5,582 nt of DNA from Candidatus Solincola jinzensis (lineage in GTDB: Bacteria; Actinomycetota; Geothermincolia; Geothermincolales; RBG-13-55-18), in assembly GCA_015711875.1 (NCBI GenBank), contig JACVJG010000227.1, forward strand, positions 1-5,582, in the 5' to 3' direction. Under the pieces are notes generated by a model. The model saw nothing but the letters and a program-made list of their open reading frames with translations, searched no databases and was not told the origin of the DNA. Numbering within the stretch: position 1 is the first letter of the stretch; every line of letters begins with the position of its first letter. The position numbers and the translations under genes are program-made. Positions 4,341 through 5,582 of this stretch are shown one piece after another.

Positions 4341-5582
4341 TTGAGCATAGACCCCCTGGCCATAGACCTGAACGAAGTCATACGGGAGAATGCCCCCTCG
4401 ACCTACCAGGCACTCTCCGGTCTGGGTAAAGAGCTGTATTTTCCCCGAGGCATACTCACTCAGACCGCGGAAGCCAAGATATCCGCATACCGTTACAATG
4501 CTACCATAGGCATAGCCACACAGGACGGTAAGCCCCTTTACCTTCGCAGCCTGCGTAAATATGTCAAACGCCTTAAGCCCGAGGAAACCTTCCCCTACGC
4601 GCCGACCACCGGGAAAATGGAACTGCGCAAGCTGTGGCGCGAGCACCAGTTGGAGATCAATCCGGACTTGTCATCAAAGAGTTTCTCCCTGCCTATCGTA
4701 ACCAACGGTCTCACCCACGGCTTAAGCATATTAGCGGACCTGTTTTGCGATGCCGGAGACGTGCTCCTCCTGCCAGACAAAATGTGGGGCAACTACCGCA
4801 TGATATTCGGGGTACGGCGAGGCGCGGATATCCGCACCTACCCCTTCTTCTCCCCCCAAGGCGAACTCGACGTCGATGCGTTCCGAAAAGCGCTGATGCC
4901 CTTCAAGGAGCGGAAAAAGGTCCTGGCGCTTTTCAACTTCCCCAACAACCCCACGGGATATGCCCCCTATCCAGAAGAGGCCCATGCCCTGGCGGATGCT
5001 TTAAAGGACGCCGCGGAGGAAGGCGCTAACATCGTAGCTTGCGTTGACGACGCTTATACGGGGCTCTTCTACGAGGATGACCTCTACAGACAATCCCTTT
5101 TCTCTCTCCTTGCCGGGTCCCATCCCCGTATCACCGCCGTCAAGGTGGACGGTCCTACCAAGGAGGACTATGTATGGGGGTTCCGGCTAGGCTTCATAAC
5201 CTTTTCGATATCGGGACACGGAGATCACGACGCGGTCTACGAGGCTCTTGAGAGCAAGGTGGGAGGCCTCATCCGCGGCACCATCTCTAAAAGCTCCACC
5301 CCCTCGCAGTCATTGCTCATTCGCGCTTTCAGGTCTCCTGGCTACCGTGAGGAGAAGAAGGAGAAATTCGAGCTCTTGCGCTCGCGTTACCTGGAGATAA
5401 AGAGGGTTTCCCATAGCCAGCGATACGCGGATGCCTTCAAACCCTACCCTTTTAACGCGGGATATTTTATGTGTCTCCACCTGCTACACACCGACGCGGA
5501 GAAATTGCGGCGCCATCTCCTTGACGAATACGGCGTGGGGACCATATCCATCGGGGACCGGGACCTGCGTATCGCCTATTCC
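4341..5582 (+). CDS. Fold-type I PLP-dependent aminotransferase, class I/II (3' end outside window)
   Basis: The frame is open for 414 codons to the window edge. It is predicted to transfer amino groups between an amino acid and a 2-oxo acid with pyridoxal phosphate; substrate preference is not evident. Catalytic residues can be aligned with aspartate aminotransferase: Trp149 (KMWGNYR, like Trp140), Asn203 in NNPTG (Asn194), Asp236 and Tyr239 in DDAYTG (Asp222/Tyr225), Lys274 in GPTKEDY as the Schiff-base lysine (Lys258), Arg282 in WGFRLG (Arg266) exactly 8 residues later, and Arg410 in LRIAYS as the substrate-carboxylate Arg (Arg386). The lysine context GPTKEDY differs from the usual S-x-S/A-K. 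Only a short C-terminal tail should be missing. The start is uncertain: no ATG occurs in frame before about 4616, inside the domain. TTG at 4341 follows GGAGG (4334-4338) by only 2 nt, whereas ATA at 4347 has the ideal 8-nt spacing. A promoter-like TATAAT lies about 100 nt upstream. Confidence 0.88.
   Translation, partial: MSIDPLAIDLNEVIRENAPSTYQALSGLGKELYFPRGILTQTAEAKISAYRYNATIGIATQDGKPLYLRSLRKYVKRLKPEETFPYAPTTGKMELRKLWREHQLEINPDLSSKSFSLPIVTNGLTHGLSILADLFCDAGDVLLLPDKMWGNYRMIFGVRRGADIRTYPFFSPQGELDVDAFRKALMPFKERKKVLALFNFPNNPTGYAPYPEEAHALADALKDAAEEGANIVACVDDAYTGLFYEDDLYRQSLFSLLAGSHPRITAVKVDGPTKEDYVWGFRLGFITFSISGHGDHDAVYEALESKVGGLIRGTISKSSTPSQSLLIRAFRSPGYREEKKEKFELLRSRYLEIKRVSHSQRYADAFKPYPFNAGYFMCLHLLHTDAEKLRRHLLDEYGVGTISIGDRDLRIAYS

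Noticed and set aside
4326..4985. Minus-strand frames inside the aminotransferase region
   Set aside because: The plus strand carries the full set of fold-type I aminotransferase residues with correct spacing; these frames are antisense shadows.

Overview
The window looks like bacterial chromosomal DNA of moderately high GC (mid-50s % by eye). It holds four genes on the minus strand, then two genes on the plus strand, separated by a divergent promoter region. The gene content suggests a strict anaerobe: a radical-dehydratase/benzoyl-CoA-reductase type [4Fe-4S] activase, an iron-sulfur flavoprotein, and a short archaeal-type thymidylate synthase homologue. I cannot name the phylum. No phage, transposase, tRNA, rRNA or CRISPR signature was seen.

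Minus-strand block, read from high to low coordinates. An ATP-dependent HgdC/BcrAD-type activase (3063-2269) is followed after a 158-nt gap by a GAF-domain protein with a C-terminal coiled coil (2110-1415). Next come a compact-motif iron-sulfur flavoprotein (1346-759) and a class I SAM-dependent methyltransferase (669 running off the left edge). The gaps within the last three genes are 68 and 89 nt, so one transcript is plausible. The usual partner of the activase, a 2-hydroxyacyl-CoA dehydratase or benzoyl-CoA reductase, is not in the window. This makes the activase plus GAF sensor plus Fe-S flavoprotein neighbourhood the most interesting functional association here.

Plus-strand block. A ThyA-superfamily protein (3269-3931), with the catalytic Cys and the nucleotide-binding Arg/Asp/Asn/His/Tyr set visible, is preceded by a possible 13-codon leader ORF. 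A 409-nt non-coding stretch follows. It contains two identical 27-bp direct repeats, a degenerate third partial copy, and a perfect TATAAT box beside a 10-bp palindrome. It leads to a fold-type I (class I/II) aminotransferase that starts with a non-ATG codon (4341) and runs off the right edge only a few residues after its conserved C-terminal substrate-binding Arg.

Both edge genes are incomplete only because the window stops. No frameshift or internal decay was seen in any gene. The best leads are the repeat cluster at 3938-4064, the orphan activase context, the archaeal-type thymidylate synthase homologue, and the unusual initiation region of the aminotransferase.
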